NCBI GenBank assembly: GCA_934444735.1
Contig: CAKSDE010000007.1
Coordinates: 1 to 64,000, forward strand
Reading direction: 5' to 3'
Source: an uncultured Clostridia bacterium
GTDB lineage: Bacteria; Bacillota; Clostridia; UBA1381
DNA length: 64,000 bases
Below are positions 24,772-33,309 of this stretch, one piece after another. The notes under the pieces were generated by a model. That model was not told where the DNA came from. It ran no database searches and saw only the letters and a list, made by a program, of their open reading frames with translations. How positions within the stretch are numbered: position 1 is the stretch's first letter; every line of letters starts with the position of its first letter. A program made the position numbers and the translations under genes.

Positions 24772-25743
24772 ATGAATTACATATTGAAAAAAGCACTGCC
24801 GGTTATTTTGGCGGTGTCGTGTGCATGGGGGAGCAGCGCCTATGCTGCGGAGTTTAAGGATATGCCGACCGACTGGACGGCAAAGAGCGTTCAAAAGGCT
24901 ATAGATAACGGCTTTTTAAACGGATATCCGGAGGACAATACATTCAGACCGAACAATAATATAACAAGGGCGCAGATGGCGGCTTTGATCGTTCGCTGTT
25001 TCGGAGCAACAAAAGAGGGGGATATTTCAAGATTTACCGATGTTTCAGACGATCAATGGTATTATAAGGAATTTTCAAAGGCAGTGCAGATGGGAGCTTT
25101 TAACGGTGATAACAAGAATCACTTGAATCCGAATAATCCTATAAGATTTGAGGAGTGCTTTAAGGCAGTCGCGTGCACTTTCGGATATATAGCAAATACA
25201 GATGATAAACCTACCGATTTGGAAACTCAGGACTTAAGTGTTTTGGATAAATTTTCGGATAAAGATGAAGTGTCCGACTGGGCAAAACCGTATGTTGCGG
25301 CGATAGTAGCAAACGGCATATGGGACGGAATTGACGGTAAGCTGACACCGAGAGCGTATATTACAAGAGCTCAGTTTGCGGTTGTTCTGGATAATTTGAT
25401 TGAAACTTACATAACGGAGCCGGGCGAATATACCAATATTCCGGAGGGAAATATTATGATTAAGTGCGGTGATGTAACGATTACCGGATTGAATACCGAT
25501 GATAATGTTGTAATATCCGACGGAGTGGAGCAGAGCGAAAACGGGATAAAAATTGTTGATTCGACGGTCAGAGGAAAGCTTGTTGTGCGCGGCGGCGGAA
25601 AGAACACCTCATTCAGCGGATATTTAGCTAATATTGCAATAATGAATCCGGGACTTAACGTAGGCTTGAGCCTTTCAAACATGAAGGATCTGGGCGGTTA
25701 TGTTTGCAAGGATTCATCGGTATCTGCGGCTTTGGGCAATTAA
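24772..25743 (+). CDS. S-layer homology (SLH) domain protein
   Basis: 323 residues with a signal peptide (KKALPVILAVSCAWG, cleavage near AYAAE). Three SLH repeats occupy about 25-205: FKDMPTDWTAKSVQKAIDNG then LNGYPEDNTFRPNNNITRAQ; FTDVSDDQWYYKEFSKAVQM; FSDKDEVSDWAKPYVAAIVAN then ITRAQFAVVLDNL. SLH domains anchor proteins to pyruvylated secondary wall polymer. The C-terminal 110 residues (GDVTITGLNTDDNVVIS ... VRGKLVVRGGG) form a short beta-rich domain of unknown role. Monocistronic, with its own promoter and terminator. It is probably a wall-anchored structural protein. Confidence 0.88.
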   Translation: MNYILKKALPVILAVSCAWGSSAYAAEFKDMPTDWTAKSVQKAIDNGFLNGYPEDNTFRPNNNITRAQMAALIVRCFGATKEGDISRFTDVSDDQWYYKEFSKAVQMGAFNGDNKNHLNPNNPIRFEECFKAVACTFGYIANTDDKPTDLETQDLSVLDKFSDKDEVSDWAKPYVAAIVANGIWDGIDGKLTPRAYITRAQFAVVLDNLIETYITEPGEYTNIPEGNIMIKCGDVTITGLNTDDNVVISDGVEQSENGIKIVDSTVRGKLVVRGGGKNTSFSGYLANIAIMNPGLNVGLSLSNMKDLGGYVCKDSSVSAALGN

Positions 25744-25751
25744 AAAAACGG

Positions 25752-25790
25752 AACGACCGTCGGAGGCGATTTGCCGGCGGTCGTTTTTAG
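25752..25790 (+). terminator. Rho-independent terminator
   Basis: ACGACCGTCGG pairs with CCGGCGGTCGT (one G-U), followed by TTTTTAG. Confidence 0.8.
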
Positions 25791-25808
25791 TATTAAAGGA
25801 GAGAGCTG

Positions 25809-26348
25809 ATGAACTATAAATATACATATAAAACCCCGGACGGATTTTCTGATATGATAATGAACAGCGACGGTGAGAATCTGACGGCGCTGTGCTTTGA
25901 GAGCGCAAGAGATATTTCAAAGCTTAAATCAGGCGGCGAAGAAAAGCTTATTCCTGTTTTTGAGGACACCGTTCGCTGGCTTGACCGGTATTTCGGCGGC
26001 GAAATTCCCGATTTTTTACCGAAATATAAAATAGAAAGTCTAACACCTTTTAGAAAGCGCGTTTCCGATATAATGCTTGAAATCCCGTACGGTAAGACCG
26101 TTACCTATAACGGTATAGCAAAAGAGATTGCAAAGGCGCGCGGGTTGGAAAAAATGTCGGCACAGGCAGTCGGCGGAGCGGTGGGCTTTAATCCGATTTG
26201 CATTATTATACCGTGTCACAGAGTGGTCGGAACGAACGGAAGCCTGACAGGCTACGGCGGCGGAATAAAAAATAAGATAAAGCTTTTGGAGCTTGAGGGA
26301 CACGATATGAATAAATTTATCATACCGAAGAAGGGGACGGCTTTATGA
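25809..26348 (+). CDS. ogt: Methylated-DNA--protein-cysteine methyltransferase
   Basis: 179 residues; the suicide repair enzyme that removes the alkyl group from O6-alkylguanine. The acceptor motif IIIPCHRVVGTNG (Cys in PCHRV, near residue 137) is intact, preceded by the HTH segment IPYGKTVTYNGIAKEIAKA and AVGGAVGFNP. ATG 25809 follows AAAGGAGAGAGCTG. The stop overlaps the start of tag (ATGA), so two alkylation-repair genes are co-transcribed. Confidence 0.95.
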   Translation: MNYKYTYKTPDGFSDMIMNSDGENLTALCFESARDISKLKSGGEEKLIPVFEDTVRWLDRYFGGEIPDFLPKYKIESLTPFRKRVSDIMLEIPYGKTVTYNGIAKEIAKARGLEKMSAQAVGGAVGFNPICIIIPCHRVVGTNGSLTGYGGGIKNKIKLLELEGHDMNKFIIPKKGTAL

Positions 26349-26881
26349 AAAGATGCAGATGGTGTAATTTGAATAATCCGCTGTATCTGAAATATCACGA
26401 CGAAGAATGGGGCGTTTTGCGCACCGATGACCGCTATCTTTTTGAGATGCTTATATTGGAATCGTTCCAGGCGGGACTGTCATGGGAGTGTGTGCTGAAT
26501 AAAAGGGAAAATTTCAGAGCGGCTTATGACGGATTTGATGCAGATGCCGTATGCGCATATGATGACAGGAAAATGCATGAGCTTTTGGAAAACAGCGGTA
26601 TTATCCGCAACAGGAGAAAGATTGCGGCGAGTGTCCGCAATGCAAGGGTTTTTAAAAGCATAGCGGAGGAGTTCGGATCGTTTTATGATTATTTAAAAAG
26701 CTTTGCCGGAGAAGAGATTATATATGAAACGGAGCTGACACATTCGGAATTATCCGATAAAATATCAAAGGATCTGCAAAAGCGCGGCATGAGCTTTGTC
26801 GGAACGACTGTAATATACTCGTATTTGCAGGCTGTGGGGATAATAAATTCACATGAGAGGGACTGTTTTCTATATAAGTAA
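26345..26881 (+). CDS. tag: DNA-3-methyladenine glycosylase I
   Basis: 178 residues matching TagA: zinc-binding N terminus KRCRWCN, YHDEEWGVLRTDDRYLFEML, ESFQAGLSWECVLNKRENFR, and the C-terminal MSFVGTTVIYSYLQAVGIIN with HERDC. It excises 3-methyladenine in base-excision repair. Translationally coupled to ogt. Full length. Confidence 0.95.
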   Translation: MKRCRWCNLNNPLYLKYHDEEWGVLRTDDRYLFEMLILESFQAGLSWECVLNKRENFRAAYDGFDADAVCAYDDRKMHELLENSGIIRNRRKIAASVRNARVFKSIAEEFGSFYDYLKSFAGEEIIYETELTHSELSDKISKDLQKRGMSFVGTTVIYSYLQAVGIINSHERDCFLYK

Positions 26882-26910
26882 TTGCAGGTAATTTTTAAGG
26901 AGGATTTAAT

Positions 26911-27399
26911 ATGACAATATCGGAAATAATGCAGAAAATGATTATATATTCAAAAGAGAATCTTCATGACATCAACCATTTTCTAAAGGTGTGGAGCTTT
27001 GCAAAAACGATAGGTGAAGCCGAAAATACAGATCCCGATACGCAGTTTATATTAGAGGCGGCAGCGATTACACATGATATTGCCTGCCCATTATGCAGGG
27101 AAAAATACGGGAATACCAACGGGAAAAATCAGGAGCGCGAGGGAGAGCTTCTTGTACGTGAATTTTTTGACGGTTCGGGACTGCCAAGAGAACAGATTGA
27201 GAGAATAGCATATCTTGTTGCGCATCATCATACTTTATCGGGGATAGACGGCAGAGATTATCAGATTCTTATTGAGGCGGATTATTTGGTTAATGCGGAC
27301 GAAAGCGGCTTTTCAAAAGAAAATATCAGAAATTTTTGCAAAAAAATATTTAAAACAGATACGGGAATAAAGCTTTTAAAAGCGATATACGGAATATAA
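26911..27399 (+). CDS. HD domain phosphohydrolase
   Basis: 162 residues with an HD-type metal site: LHDINHFLKVWSFAK (first His), AAAITHDIACP (HD pair near residues 54-55) and AYLVAHHHTLSG. The family hydrolyses nucleotides or phosphoesters; the substrate is not predictable. ATG 26911 follows AAGGAGGATTTAAT, 29 bases after tag. Its stop codon lies in the first copy of a 15-bp direct repeat that brackets a 213-bp insertion. Confidence 0.85.
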   Translation: MTISEIMQKMIIYSKENLHDINHFLKVWSFAKTIGEAENTDPDTQFILEAAAITHDIACPLCREKYGNTNGKNQEREGELLVREFFDGSGLPREQIERIAYLVAHHHTLSGIDGRDYQILIEADYLVNADESGFSKENIRNFCKKIFKTDTGIKLLKAIYGI

Positions 27400-27627
27400 T
27401 AATTGAAAAACTAACGTTTTCCAATTAAAATTCTTAGGTAGAAATAAAAAGTTCCGGCTGATTTTAATTTTACGGTAGGTTGAAACTTTTTATTTCAGCC
27501 AAAAATGATGCACATGTCGTCATTTTTGATTATAAATCAGGGGTTGGCACCCCCGATCCCCCCCATAAGAATGGTGGCTAAAAAGTAAAATTTACATTTT
27601 ACTTTTTACCTAATATACGGAATATAA
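27385..27627. mobile_element. Putative 213-bp MITE-like hairpin element with 15-bp flanking direct repeats
   Basis: ATATACGGAATATAA occurs at 27385-27399 (over the HD gene stop) and again at 27613-27627 just before the GNAT ribosome site. The 213 bases between are a chain of hairpins: TAATTG...CAATTA (27400-27427), GAAATAAAAAGTT/AACTTTTTATTTC (about 27441-27496), AAAAATGA/TCATTTTT (about 27500-27526) and AAAAAGTAAAAT/ATTTTACTTTTT (27580-27607). No coding capacity. The layout fits a small non-autonomous element with a target duplication. A structured regulatory repeat is the alternative. Confidence 0.45.
27400..27440 (-). repeat. 41-bp dispersed repeat, copy 1
   Basis: Read on the minus strand, it matches 52706-52746 on the plus strand at 39 of 41 positions (shared core TTTTAATTGGAAAACGTTAG). 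Both copies form a 12-bp imperfect hairpin with a 4-base loop. Confidence 0.75.
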
Positions 27628-27642
27628 AAGGAGAAAAAAGTT

Positions 27643-28122
27643 ATGAGTGATGTGAGTTTCAGATATGCAAAAAGAGAGGACGCGGAGTTAATTCTGAAAT
27701 TTATAAAGGATTTGGCACGGTACGAAAAAATGGAAAATGAGGTTGTGGCGACAAAGGAGCTTTTGGAGGAATGGCTTTTTGAAAAGGAAAAGGCAGAGGT
27801 AATATTTGCCGTGTCGGACGGAAAAGAAATAGGATTTGCCCTGTTTTTTCATAATTTTTCAACATTTTTGGGACGCGCCGGAATATATCTGGAGGATTTG
27901 TATGTTATGCCGGAATACCGCGGCAGAGGATACGGTAAAGCGATACTTAAAAAATTGGCGGAAATTGCGATTGAGCGAGGATGCGGACGTCTTGAATGGT
28001 GGTGTTTGAATTGGAACAAGCCGAGTATCGATTTTTACCTGTCACTCGGCGCAGAGCCTATGAAGGATTGGACTGTGTACCGTATTTCGGGAAAAACGCT
28101 CGAAGATATGGCAGGGAAATAG
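27643..28122 (+). CDS. GNAT family N-acetyltransferase
   Basis: 159 residues with the acetyl-CoA-binding motif A VMPEYRGRGYGKAILKKLAE near residue 88-107, LEDLYV before it, and EWWCLNWNKPSIDFYLSLGA (motif B) after it. It resembles spermidine/spermine acetyltransferase-like enzymes, but the substrate is uncertain. ATG 27643 follows AAAAGGAGAAAAAAG immediately after the right copy of the 15-bp repeat. Confidence 0.9.
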   Translation: MSDVSFRYAKREDAELILKFIKDLARYEKMENEVVATKELLEEWLFEKEKAEVIFAVSDGKEIGFALFFHNFSTFLGRAGIYLEDLYVMPEYRGRGYGKAILKKLAEIAIERGCGRLEWWCLNWNKPSIDFYLSLGAEPMKDWTVYRISGKTLEDMAGK

Positions 28123-28124
28123 TA

Positions 28125-28922
28125 TCAGTGAGGCTCTTTTGTTAGATTTGTGCGGGGAGCCTCTCCGAATTCATCGACATACATTCTGTAAAAGGTGGAA
28201 TAATTTGAAAATCCCGCCTCGATACTTGCCTCGAGCAGCGTTTTTCCGTCGGAGTACAGCTCTTTTGCATATAAAAGCCGCTTATGTGTAATATATTTTT
28301 TCGGCGAGGTTTTCATATATTTTTTAAACATTGCGCTTATGTGTGAAACGCTTATATGAAAGCGGCGTGAAAGTGCATTAAGGCTTAAATCCTCGGTCAG
28401 ATTATTATTGATATATGCTACTATATTTTGAATATATGCCGAATTGCCGGCTGCTTTGGAAATCAGCGGTGTAGCCGCGTTCATCATATATAAAAGCTCA
28501 ATCAAAGCACATTTGGCGACAATCAGCTCGCCCTCCTGATAGTATTTGCACATCTTTTTAATCACATCAAGCATTCCGGAAGCTATTACTACATCTGCGC
28601 TTATGTAGTTATTTGCTCCGGGAATTTTATTTTCAAAGGTATTGGCATATTTAAGACAATCGTTCATTGCGAAAAAATCGGCGGTAAAACTGATATTGTA
28701 GCGTTCGTATTTCTCGGGGGAAAGGTGCACGATTCGATGCAGTTCATTGCGTGATGTGAAAACAAGATCGTACGGGTGCAAGTCGTAGAGATGCCCTTCG
28801 GCGTTGAACTGAGAGTTGCCGCTTATAAAAAGAAGTATTTCGTAACGGTTGTGATCGTGCAGACGGTAATTTATATTATCTGCCGATATATCAATGCTGT
28901 GATCAATGCTAAAGGATTCCAT
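28125..28922 (-). CDS. AraC family transcriptional regulator
   Basis: 265 residues. The N-terminal cupin-type sugar-sensing domain (NYRLHDHNRYEILLFISG, about 18-100) is followed by a C-terminal double HTH (LSLNALSRRFHISVSHISAMF then YAKELYSDGKTLLEASIEAGFSNYSTFYRMY, about 165-255). It lies divergent from the YgjV-GH20 pair and is a likely activator of those glycan-use genes; the shared 138-base intergenic stretch would hold its operator. This is inference from position. Confidence 0.88.
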   Translation of the reverse strand: MESFSIDHSIDISADNINYRLHDHNRYEILLFISGNSQFNAEGHLYDLHPYDLVFTSRNELHRIVHLSPEKYERYNISFTADFFAMNDCLKYANTFENKIPGANNYISADVVIASGMLDVIKKMCKYYQEGELIVAKCALIELLYMMNAATPLISKAAGNSAYIQNIVAYINNNLTEDLSLNALSRRFHISVSHISAMFKKYMKTSPKKYITHKRLLYAKELYSDGKTLLEASIEAGFSNYSTFYRMYVDEFGEAPRTNLTKEPH

Positions 28923-29060
28923 ATTTAACCTCCGATAATTTAATTGTAAATATTATAACACATTTGTGGAAAAAATGCAATGTTTTGAAGAAAAAACGCA
29001 TAGAAATGTAGCGAAAAAAGTGGTATAATGAGATGTATTTTAAAATGGAGGATTTTTACA

Positions 29061-29642
29061 TTGAAAGAATTATTATTATCGGTTTTAAACATAAGCGCAG
29101 CAGATATAACAGTACCGTTTATTATATCTCAAATTATAGGACTTATAACAACCGTAACGGCAGTGGTATCGGTGCAGTTTAAAAGTATGAAGCTGATTCT
29201 GATTTTTGAGCTGCTCTCAAATTTATTGGTAGCGTCAACATATATTTTGCTCGGAGGAATTTCGGGTTCATATATCTGCCTGGTAGCGAGCGTTCAGACG
29301 GTGGTATCGTACATATATGCGAAAAAGAAAAAGGAAGTCCCGGGATTTATTACCGCGATATTTATCTGCGCATATATAGCAATTACGGTATTCACATTCA
29401 AAACACCGATAGATATTCTCCCGGGAATTTGTGCGGTAACATTTGCTCTTGCTGTTGTTCAGACAAAATCATCGGGATACAGGGTATTTATGGCGACAAA
29501 CTCGTTTTTATGGATTGTATACGATCTTGTTGTAAAAGCGTATACGATGATAATAACACATGGTCTTTTGTTAGGCTCAATTATTATTGCAATGGCAAGA
29601 TATGATATAAAAAAGCAAAACGGAAATAAAAAGGAGATATAA
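29061..29642 (+). CDS. YgjV-like inner membrane protein
   Basis: 193 residues with about six hydrophobic helices. The pattern SQIIGLITTVTAVVSVQFKS and LIFELLSNLLVASTYILLGG matches the YgjV family, appearing as two related halves (second GICAVTFALAVVQTKSSGYR). I chose TTG 29061, 9 bases after GGAGG; an in-frame ATG at 29028 has no ribosome site and sits next to the TATAAT at 29023. Followed after 2 bases by the GH20 gene, so the two are co-transcribed. Function of the family is unknown; a transport-related role in amino-sugar use would be a guess. Confidence 0.75.
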   Translation: MKELLLSVLNISAADITVPFIISQIIGLITTVTAVVSVQFKSMKLILIFELLSNLLVASTYILLGGISGSYICLVASVQTVVSYIYAKKKKEVPGFITAIFICAYIAITVFTFKTPIDILPGICAVTFALAVVQTKSSGYRVFMATNSFLWIVYDLVVKAYTMIITHGLLLGSIIIAMARYDIKKQNGNKKEI

Positions 29643-29644
29643 AA

Positions 29645-32041
29645 ATGTTTATTGGAGAACTTACCGACAAACGTGCCGGAACAAAAATTTCGTATACTTA
29701 TGCTGTAAAGGGAATTGACGCGTATTTCCCTGAAATTTTTACGGAAAAGGAGAATAAAGCGAGCTATGGCTCGGACGGAGAGCTTTTTTCGGGAAAAATA
29801 GGCTTTGCAAGCTTTGTTTTAATGAATAAAGCGGTGGATATTGAGATTTCATTGGGAAAGACGTGCTTTGTGGATCACATATCGTTTAATCAGGAGGAGA
29901 AATCTCAAATAGGTGAGATTACCGTTTTAATTCATGAAAATAACCGCGAAAAAGCTGTAGGTTTAATTAAGCCCCAGACAGGTAAGCTGATTACCGACAA
30001 GGATTTAACGGTTCCTTTGGGGATAACAACCGATAAACTGACATTAAGACTCAAATCCGATTATGAGGATATGGTAATCGGCAGATTATCGATTTTCGGA
30101 GCAACGGAGCTTGAAGACGCGGTTTATCCTTTGCCCGAAAAGATAGAGGAAACGGGAGGATTTTTAAAGAATATCACAGGTGTTTCGGCAAAAACGGAAG
30201 ATGAAATATTTGCGGCAAAGGATTTTTGCGAAAGATATGAAGAAAAACTCGGGAGTAAGCTTAGCGTCGGTACAGGCAACATTTCGTTTGTTCTCGATTC
30301 TTCACTCGATGAAGAACAGCTTGATATAAAGGTAGAGCCGGACAGCGCAGTGATTTCGGGTGGCAGCAGACGCGCATTGGTATATGCGTCGTCAAAATTG
30401 ATACAGCTGTGCACTGCAGACGGAATAAGAACGGTCCATATAGAAGATAAGCCGTTTATGGGGATAAGAGGTGTGCATTTTGCATTGCCCGACAGAGATC
30501 AGATCGGGTTTTTGAAGAGAATGGTGAAATACGTTTTTGCACCGATGGGATATAATACCGTATTTTTGCAGCTTTCGGGCGCGATGGAATATAAGAGTCA
30601 CCCCGAGGTGAATAAAGCGTGGGAGGAAGAGTGCAGAAAGTATGAATCGGGAGAATGGCCCTGCCCGGCGCACTATTATTTTGTCGGACACCGTACATTA
30701 TCACAGGAGGAAGTGCGCGATTTATGTGAATACATAAGAAGCTTTGGGTTGGATATTGTCCCGGAAGTGCAGTCACTGAGTCATGTGCAGTATATTACGG
30801 GTGCGCACCCCGAAATGGGTGAGGTAGAAAAGACGGAAAATGAAGAAATAAACCTTAATGTTGCCGATTTGAAACCCGATGAATTTTACATACACAGTAT
30901 GTGCCCGAATCATCCGGACTACTATAAAATCATCTTTGACATTTTGGACGAGGTGATTGATGTTATAAAGCCGAAAAAATATGTGCATATCGGGCATGAC
31001 GAGGTATACACGATAGGAAAATGCGACATATGCAAAAATATCCCGGCGGCGGAAATTTATGCAAAGGAAGTTACCGCTTTGCATGATCATATCAAGGAAA
31101 AAGGACTTCGTACCATGATGTGGTCGGATATGATTCAAGAGGATATGTATGAAACGGCAAGCGCGATTGATATGATTCCGAAGGACATTATCTGCCTGTC
31201 CTTTACATGGTATTTTCACCCTGAGCTGGACGTTGAGGATAAGCTCTATGCTCACGGCTTTGATGTTATGATAGGAAATCTGTATTCAAGCCATTATCAG
31301 AGATTTGATAAGAGAAAATACGGCAAGAACTTAATCGGTGCAGAGATTTCGACATGGGTTACGTGCAGCGAGTTTTCGTACGGATTCGAGGGCAAAACCT
31401 ATGATATGATTTATACTGCGAACATGATTTGGAATGAAGCCTTTAATCAGAATATGAGAAGAACTTACGGAGAGATAGTGAATAAAATCACACATTCGGT
31501 AAGAAAGAGTATCAGCAGCAGTGTGATGGGTGAAAATGCAAAATCTATTGATTTTGCAAGTGATAAAAAAAGTGTTCCGTGGGATATTCGCGATATATAT
31601 AACGCTGCTTTGTCTGTCGGAAAAGGGGAGGAAAAGGTTATTGATTTTGCCGGGAAGGCTGATAAAATATCATTCCTGCACGCGACTGATGTGGCAGACG
31701 AGAGAGTTATGTGGGAGCAGGCGAAAAAGATAGGTGCATATGTTATCGAATATGAGGACGGTACGGTACAGGAGAGTGAAATTTTTTATGCTGCAAATAT
31801 ATTAAGATACGACAGAAAGTACGCCGAGCCGATAAGATCACACCTTTTCAGACATGAAGGGTATGTTGCAACCTGCCTTGCCGAGCCTGTGACGGGAAAA
31901 ACCTGCGAGGGCAGAGATTATACTCTTTACAATTACACATGGGTGAACCCGAACCCGGAGAAGAAAATTGCAAAAATCACAGTAAAAAATACTGCAAAAA
32001 CAGATACGGCAATATTGCTGTTTGATGTTAAAGCAGAATAA
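29645..32041 (+). CDS. Family 20 glycoside hydrolase (beta-N-acetylhexosaminidase type)
   Basis: 798 residues without a signal peptide, so probably cytoplasmic. Residues 1-150: a beta-sandwich. About 165-260: the GH20b-like alpha/beta domain (GGSRRALVYASSKLIQL). About 270-640: the GH20 TIM barrel with RGVHFALPDRD, VPEVQSLSH and the catalytic Asp-Glu pair in HIGHDEVYTIG near residue 450. The C-terminal beta domain contains HATDVADERVMWEQAKK. GH20 enzymes release terminal GlcNAc or GalNAc, with the substrate N-acetyl group as nucleophile. ATG 29645 follows AAGGAGATATAAA. It probably acts on imported mucin- or chitin-type oligosaccharides; exact linkage unknown. Confidence 0.88.
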   Translation: MFIGELTDKRAGTKISYTYAVKGIDAYFPEIFTEKENKASYGSDGELFSGKIGFASFVLMNKAVDIEISLGKTCFVDHISFNQEEKSQIGEITVLIHENNREKAVGLIKPQTGKLITDKDLTVPLGITTDKLTLRLKSDYEDMVIGRLSIFGATELEDAVYPLPEKIEETGGFLKNITGVSAKTEDEIFAAKDFCERYEEKLGSKLSVGTGNISFVLDSSLDEEQLDIKVEPDSAVISGGSRRALVYASSKLIQLCTADGIRTVHIEDKPFMGIRGVHFALPDRDQIGFLKRMVKYVFAPMGYNTVFLQLSGAMEYKSHPEVNKAWEEECRKYESGEWPCPAHYYFVGHRTLSQEEVRDLCEYIRSFGLDIVPEVQSLSHVQYITGAHPEMGEVEKTENEEINLNVADLKPDEFYIHSMCPNHPDYYKIIFDILDEVIDVIKPKKYVHIGHDEVYTIGKCDICKNIPAAEIYAKEVTALHDHIKEKGLRTMMWSDMIQEDMYETASAIDMIPKDIICLSFTWYFHPELDVEDKLYAHGFDVMIGNLYSSHYQRFDKRKYGKNLIGAEISTWVTCSEFSYGFEGKTYDMIYTANMIWNEAFNQNMRRTYGEIVNKITHSVRKSISSSVMGENAKSIDFASDKKSVPWDIRDIYNAALSVGKGEEKVIDFAGKADKISFLHATDVADERVMWEQAKKIGAYVIEYEDGTVQESEIFYAANILRYDRKYAEPIRSHLFRHEGYVATCLAEPVTGKTCEGRDYTLYNYTWVNPNPEKKIAKITVKNTAKTDTAILLFDVKAE

Positions 32042-32062
32042 TCAGAAGAGCGATTTAAGTAA

Positions 32063-32096
32063 AGAAGAAGTATAGGAAAGTCTATGCTTCTTTTTT
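32063..32096 (+). terminator. Rho-independent terminator
   Basis: AAGAAGTATAGG and CTATGCTTCTT pair with a small bulge, followed by TTTTTT; closes the YgjV-GH20 operon. Confidence 0.7.
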
Positions 32097-32114
32097 GCTT
32101 AAAATTTATACTGC

Positions 32115-32143
32115 TTGATTTAATTGGGAAAATGTAGTATAAT
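32115..32143 (+). promoter_or_regulatory. Promoter of membrane protein gene
   Basis: TTGATT, 17 bases, TATAAT, 36 bases before ATG 32179. Confidence 0.65.
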
Positions 32144-32178
32144 GTAAGTAAAGCGAAAATATTTTAAGGAGTTAGATT

Positions 32179-33309
32179 ATGAAAAAAACTTTATCGTTTA
32201 TATACCGCCCGGCTTTTATAATGCTGTCTCTTTGGGCGATTTTTGAAAATGCAGGCTTTAATTTCGGGGGGCTGCTCCCGCAAATGGCAAATTTTACTGT
32301 GTTTTCAAATGCTCTTTTTCTGATTATAATATGCACGGTTTTTATTATTAGCCTGAAAAAACAGCCGAGTGTCGGGATTTTGAAGTTTAAAAGCTTTTGT
32401 ACGGTCTTGGCGTGCTTGATTATCGCATTGAATTTTCATGCGGTAAAATACGGATTGAATATTTCGTTGATATTAAAAATTGTTCTGCCGCTTATGTTTT
32501 TTGCGGACTGGCTGTTTTTTGATAAAAAAGGCAATTTCGGACTGAATATTTTGCCTGTATGGCTTGTGTGCATCGCGGCGCTTATTTTCGCATTTTTGTA
32601 TGCGCTCAAAAACATATTTCATGTTGCGGATTTTTCGGATATTTCGGGGCTGGGAGCATTTTTTTCGGACCCGTTTGCTATTTTGCCGTATCTTTTATTA
32701 AGCGGCTTTGCGCCGTATCTGTGCGACAGGCTTTTATCGGATAAAGGGCGGAAATCGGCGTCCAATCTTTTCAGATTGATTTTTAGGCTGATTTTTGTAC
32801 TCCTTGAACTTTTTTCGTTTTATCTGCTTTCAAATATGAATATCACAGGATTTATACTTTCATTAAAAAACTATCCGCTGTTGGTGAATTTCCTGTGCTT
32901 TTTGATAATGTGCGTGCTTTTGATATTCGATATTTTCGCATCGGGGAAAAATGCGAACACATTGCTGTTTCGCATAAAAGGTGCGTTTATGCTTGCAATA
33001 ATCGGTGCGGCATTGATACAGTTTGCCGTATTTAAAACCTACGATTTGCATCTTTTGAATACGGTTACGCTGATACATACGGTTATTGCACCGATAATGA
33101 TGGTTTTGGATATGATTTTCTTTGATGTAAAAAAGGCATACAAGGTTTATGATCCGCTTTGGTGGCTTGTTCTGCCTGTCGGGTATTTTGTGTTAAATAG
33201 GTACGTTGAAATTTTTAGTTATATGCCGTCGTGGCCGGCAATCGGGATCGGTTCGGGGATTCTTCTCTTGATAGGATATGCATTTTTTCTCTTCTCAAAA
33301 TTACGATAG
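32179..33309 (+). CDS. Membrane protein, tandem Pr6Pr-like duplication
   Basis: 376 residues with about 11 hydrophobic helices. The first half has FTVFSNALFLIII, LNFHAVKYG and LPLMFFADWLFFDKKG. The second has LLVNFLCFLIMCV, LLNTVTLIHTVI and APIMMVLDMIFFDVKK. These correspond to one another and to the Pr6Pr/FAR-17a-like membrane fold (usually about 200 residues), so this looks like an internal duplication. Ribosome site AAGGAGTT precedes ATG 32179. Its 3' end overlaps the convergent RluA gene by 9 bases. No enzymatic function is established; the fold call is by pattern only. Confidence 0.55.
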   Translation: MKKTLSFIYRPAFIMLSLWAIFENAGFNFGGLLPQMANFTVFSNALFLIIICTVFIISLKKQPSVGILKFKSFCTVLACLIIALNFHAVKYGLNISLILKIVLPLMFFADWLFFDKKGNFGLNILPVWLVCIAALIFAFLYALKNIFHVADFSDISGLGAFFSDPFAILPYLLLSGFAPYLCDRLLSDKGRKSASNLFRLIFRLIFVLLELFSFYLLSNMNITGFILSLKNYPLLVNFLCFLIMCVLLIFDIFASGKNANTLLFRIKGAFMLAIIGAALIQFAVFKTYDLHLLNTVTLIHTVIAPIMMVLDMIFFDVKKAYKVYDPLWWLVLPVGYFVLNRYVEIFSYMPSWPAIGIGSGILLLIGYAFFLFSKLR

